Positions 61,237-64,000 of a DNA stretch of 64,000 bases are shown here, one piece after another (the first letter of the stretch is position 1; the number at the start of each line of letters is the position of its first letter). The DNA is taken from contig JAXLRI010000006.1 in NCBI GenBank assembly GCA_046331175.1, forward strand, positions 248,001 to 312,000, given 5' to 3'. The notes under the pieces were generated by a model that had not been told where the DNA came from, made no database searches, and saw only the letters and a program-made list of their open reading frames with translations. Source of the DNA: JAWKIW01 sp046331175. GTDB taxonomy: Bacteria; Actinomycetota; Acidimicrobiia; Acidimicrobiales; Acidimicrobilacustridaceae. The translations under genes and the position numbers were made by a program.

Positions 61237-63141
61237 TCAGGCCGAGCCGAGGGTGACCTGGGCCGACTTGGTCTGGCCCTTGCTGTTCTCCCAGGTCACC
61301 GTGACGCGGTCACCGGCCTGCTTGCCGCTCAGCGCCTCGGTGAGGTCGCTCGGTGCCTCGATGGCCGTCCCGTCGACCTCGACGATCACGTCGCCGCTGC
61401 GCAGCCCGGCCTTGGCGGCACCGCTGCCCGTCACCACGCCCACGACGGAGGCACCGCCGCCGCTGGCGGCCTGGACCTGCACGCCGAGCACGGCCCGCCC
61501 CGAGCCCTGCCGGTTCGACCCGTTCGCACCGTTCCCGTTGCTGCTGCCGTTCGAGCCGTTGCCGTTGCGGCTCTGGCCGCTGCTGCCGCCCTGGCTGCCC
61601 GTGGTGCGCAGCTGCTCGACGATGCTGATGGCCCGGTTGATCGGGATGGCGTAGCCCTCGTTGGCGCTGGTGCGGTAGCGGCCGCGGCCGGTTCCGGCCC
61701 CGGCGGCCGCCGCGGTGTTGATGCCGATGACCTTGGCGTCCGACGACACCAGCGGACCGCCCGAGTCGCCCGGCACGACGTTCGCATCGACCTGGATCAT
61801 GTCGGTGAGCGTCTGCACGTCGCCGCCCATCTGGTCCGACGCCTGGATCTGGCGGTGGAGGCCCACCACGCTGCCGGTGGCGACCGTCGGATCGCCGCCC
61901 TTGCCCCCGGCGTTGCCGATGGCGGCGATCTCGTCGCCGACCTGGACCTGGTCGGAGTCGCCGAGGGGGATCGGCGTGAGGCCCGAGGCGCCCTGCAGCT
62001 TGATGAGGGCCACGTCGTGGGTGGGATCGGTGGCGACGATGTCGGCCTGGTAGGTGTCGCCGGTGGTCACGAGGGTGACCTCGATGGCCTCGGCGCCGTC
62101 GACGACGTGGTTGTTGGTGAGGATCTCGCCGTCCTCGGTGAGGACCATGCCGGTCCCGGCGCCGACGCCGCCGGCGAGCAGGCTCTGGATGTCGACCACG
62201 CCGACGTTGATGGTGGACGCGACCTCGGTCCAGCTGCGCGGGGTGCCACCCGATCCGCCCGAGCCGTTGCCGTTCGAGCCCGAGCCGCTGGAGCCGCTCC
62301 CGGTGCCGGGGTCTACCGGGCTGGTGGGAGCGACGGTCGACGGCGGCTCGGCCGGGGTGGGCAGGAGGCGACCGCCGGCCGAGTCGGTGCGGGCCGCGGG
62401 GCTCTGGCCGACGGTGGCCACCACCGCTCCGGCGCCGACGAAGGCGAGGAGGAAGGCGACGAGCACCGCGGCGACGGTCCACCCCGCGCCGCGACGACGG
62501 GAGCCCGCCGGCGGCACCGGCGCGACGCCACCCCCGAGGGGCGGCCGCGGACCCTGTGGCGGCGCTCCGTACGGTGGTTGGCCGGGGAGCGGCGCCCGGG
62601 GGTCCCAGGTCGGACGGGGCGCACCGTAGGGCGCGTACGGCGAGCCGGGCGCGTAGGGGGAGCCGGGCGGCGGCCCAGCGGCGTACGGCGAACCCGGTGC
62701 GTAGGGCGAGGCGGCAGGCGGCCCGGCGGCGTACGGCGAACCCGGTGCGTAGGGCGAGGCGGCAGGCGGCCCGGCGGCGTACGGCGAACCCGGTGCGTAG
62801 GGCGAGGCGGCGGGCGGGCCGGGCGCGTACGCCGGGCCCGGTGCGACGGCCGATCGGGCGGTCGGCACCCCGTACGGCGGGGCGGCGACGGAGGTGGCCG
62901 GGCCGGCGGCGGTCGACGGCGTCGCCCACGGGGCCGCGACGCCCGACGACGGCGGGTTCCAGGCCGGCGGCGGCGGGGTGACGGCGGGCTGGCCGAACGG
63001 GGGCGTCGGCACCTCGGCCACCGGGACCTCCGACACCGTCGTGTCGTCGAGGTCGGGCCGGCGGGCGGGGGGCGCCCCGGGCGGCGAGAGGGTGCCGGGA
63101 GGTGGGGTCCGCTCGGCGTCCTGGTCGTAGATCATCGGCAT
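61237..63141 (-). CDS. HtrA/DegP-like membrane serine protease with PDZ domain
   Basis: A 634-aa membrane-anchored protease. The cytoplasmic N-terminus (1-220) is Pro/Ala/Tyr-rich and includes three exact 16-residue repeats ASPYAPGSPYAAGPP-type at 111-158 (48-bp DNA repeats, 62668-62811). TM helix 221-244; Gly/Ser/Asn linker 276-300; trypsin-like domain about 304-512 with His345 (NNHVV), Asp376 (THDVALI) and Ser460 (GDSGGPLV); Gly/Asn/Ser-rich loop 515-548; PDZ domain 549-632. The triad is complete, so it should be active in envelope protein quality control. The ATG follows GAAGGG. Confidence 0.92.
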   Translation of the reverse strand: MPMIYDQDAERTPPPGTLSPPGAPPARRPDLDDTTVSEVPVAEVPTPPFGQPAVTPPPPAWNPPSSGVAAPWATPSTAAGPATSVAAPPYGVPTARSAVAPGPAYAPGPPAASPYAPGSPYAAGPPAASPYAPGSPYAAGPPAASPYAPGSPYAAGPPPGSPYAPGSPYAPYGAPRPTWDPRAPLPGQPPYGAPPQGPRPPLGGGVAPVPPAGSRRRGAGWTVAAVLVAFLLAFVGAGAVVATVGQSPAARTDSAGGRLLPTPAEPPSTVAPTSPVDPGTGSGSSGSGSNGNGSGGSGGTPRSWTEVASTINVGVVDIQSLLAGGVGAGTGMVLTEDGEILTNNHVVDGAEAIEVTLVTTGDTYQADIVATDPTHDVALIKLQGASGLTPIPLGDSDQVQVGDEIAAIGNAGGKGGDPTVATGSVVGLHRQIQASDQMGGDVQTLTDMIQVDANVVPGDSGGPLVSSDAKVIGINTAAAAGAGTGRGRYRTSANEGYAIPINRAISIVEQLRTTGSQGGSSGQSRNGNGSNGSSNGNGANGSNRQGSGRAVLGVQVQAASGGGASVVGVVTGSGAAKAGLRSGDVIVEVDGTAIEAPSDLTEALSGKQAGDRVTVTWENSKGQTKSAQVTLGSA

Positions 63142-63395
63142 GCGCTGGCCCTTCGACACGTGCTGGCGGACGAGAACCGCCGAAACCGTCCCCCGGACCT
63201 GCCCACCCTGGCAGAGCCCACCTAAGAGCCACCGAAAGTCCGGCCGACCCCGGCCCGGCCGGCCGGACCTGGACGACCCGGCCCGCCCGGACGATCGGGA
63301 CCCCGTCGCCACCGAGGCCCCTCGACCCCGGCCCCGACGGAACCCTGCCCGCGGCCGGGAGCGGCCGTCTACGGTCGGGCCGGCCCGCCCGCCGG

Positions 63396-63480
63396 CCCGC
63401 CCACCGTCCTGCCCGCCATCCCTGCCCGCCATCCCCGGCCGCCATCCCTGCCCGCCATCCCCGCCCGCCATCCCCGTCCG
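63396..63480. repeat. 13-bp tandem repeat, about six copies
   Basis: CTGCCCGCCATCC and close variants repeat at 63409, 63422, 63435, 63448 and 63461, with partial units on both sides. It lies in the 372-bp gap between the divergent protease and SDR genes, which otherwise holds no gene that I can support. Confidence 0.9.
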
Positions 63481-63513
63481 GGCCGCCGGGCGCCGACCTC
63501 CGGAGCCCCGACC

Positions 63514-64000
63514 GTGCCCGAAGGACCACCGCTGCCCGGCTCCACGCCGGCGACCGCCGCCTCGCCCGGCCCCGCCTCGCCCCAACCCGCCTCACCCGAG
63601 CCCACCTCACCCGGCCCCACCTCGTCCGGCCCCGCCTCGTCCGAGCCCGCCTCGTCCCAGCCCGGATCGCTGGCGGGACGGGTCGCGCTGGTGACCGGGG
63701 TGTCGCGCGACGCCGGCATCGGTGCCGCCGTGGTGCGGGCGCTGCACGCCGGCGGGGCGACGGTGGTCGCCAGCGGCTGGCCCCCGCACGACGACGCCAT
63801 GCCCTGGTCGGGTGGGAACCCGGCCGACCTGCCCGTCGGGGTGGAGCGCCACGACCTGGCCGACCCGGCCGGACCGGCCGCCCTGGTGGACGCGGTCGTG
63901 GCGCGCCACGGTGCGCTCGACGTCATCGTGGCCGCCCACGCCCGCAGCTCCGACCACGACCTCGCCGGCACCACCGCCGCCGAGCTCGACGCCACGTGGG
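63514..64000 (+). CDS. Short-chain dehydrogenase/reductase, 3' end outside the window
   Basis: The open frame from GTG 63514 runs without a stop to the window end (162 codons). After about 45 residues of Ser/Pro/Ala-rich repeats (SPGPASPQPASPEPTSP) begins a Rossmann fold: GRVALVTGVSRDAGIGAAVV holds the TGxxxxxGIG cofactor loop, followed by TVVASGWPP and later ALDVIVAAHAR in place of the usual NNAG. The catalytic Ser-Tyr-Lys would lie beyond the window. GGAG lies 8-9 nt before the GTG. An internal start close to the Rossmann fold is possible; then the repeat region would be leader sequence. Confidence 0.7.
   Translation, partial: MPEGPPLPGSTPATAASPGPASPQPASPEPTSPGPTSSGPASSEPASSQPGSLAGRVALVTGVSRDAGIGAAVVRALHAGGATVVASGWPPHDDAMPWSGGNPADLPVGVERHDLADPAGPAALVDAVVARHGALDVIVAAHARSSDHDLAGTTAAELDATW

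Overview
The window is 64 kb of very GC-rich DNA (coding regions look above 70% G+C) from a Gram-positive actinobacterium. The main evidence is the block 34.5-45.5 kb (crgA, pabA/trpG-like glutaminase, pknB, pbpA, rodA/ftsW, pstP, fhaB, fhaA, tRNA-Leu(CAG)). It has the order seen near the origin in Mycobacterium and relatives, but with only one kinase gene (no pknA). F420-type luciferase-like oxidoreductase, mycothiol-type MDMPI/DinB, DUF222-HNH (13E12-type) and GH15 trehalase genes fit the same phylum. A deep lineage such as Acidimicrobiia is possible, but that is inference. Many genes have a TAnnnT -10 element only 6-10 nt before the start codon and no ribosome binding site, which indicates frequent leaderless mRNAs.

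Layout. 0-10.4 kb is rich in ion homeostasis genes: a PNPOx-like protein; a winged-helix regulator translationally coupled to a two-repeat TMEM175-type K+ channel; PGPGW-type and 46-residue membrane proteins; a P2-type Ca/Mn ATPase preceded by a promoter and a convincing yybP-ykoY (Mn2+) riboswitch; then an OB-fold protein, two TrkA-type K+ regulators and a KimA-like APC transporter. 10.4-15 kb holds a 1140-aa cyclase/AAA/TPR regulator and a secreted alpha/beta hydrolase. 15-20.9 kb is carbohydrate metabolism: GH15, zwf, a histidine phosphatase and a sugar MFS transporter. 20.9-30.4 kb has a PIG-L deacetylase, a CMD-like protein, two ABC exporter operons (NatAB-like and DrrAB-like) and a PRC-barrel protein. 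30.5-34 kb has a long-chain acyl-CoA ligase divergent from a thiolase, with a palindromic operator between them. The 3' end of the thiolase gene is followed by extra partial copies of itself.

34-45.5 kb is the cell-wall/division kinase-phosphatase cluster. Upstream of crgA's 3' end lies a 240-bp spacer with several DnaA-box-like nonamers, and a lone peptide-binding lipoprotein gene is inserted between crgA and pabA. 45.6-50.5 kb is a less conserved zone: an aldo/keto reductase, a frameshifted DUF222-HNH pseudogene with an SOS-box-like element, a short Erm-type rRNA methylase, and repeat-rich spacers with two small membrane proteins. 50.5-64 kb has an MDMPI-like protein, a DUF2252/AlkZ-like pair, a large FtsX/MacB-type permease behind a 12-codon upstream ORF, a secreted parallel beta-helix protein, an F420-type oxidoreductase, a DUF445 protein, an HtrA-like membrane protease and the 5' part of an SDR gene. 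No CRISPR array, insertion sequence, prophage or rRNA gene was seen.
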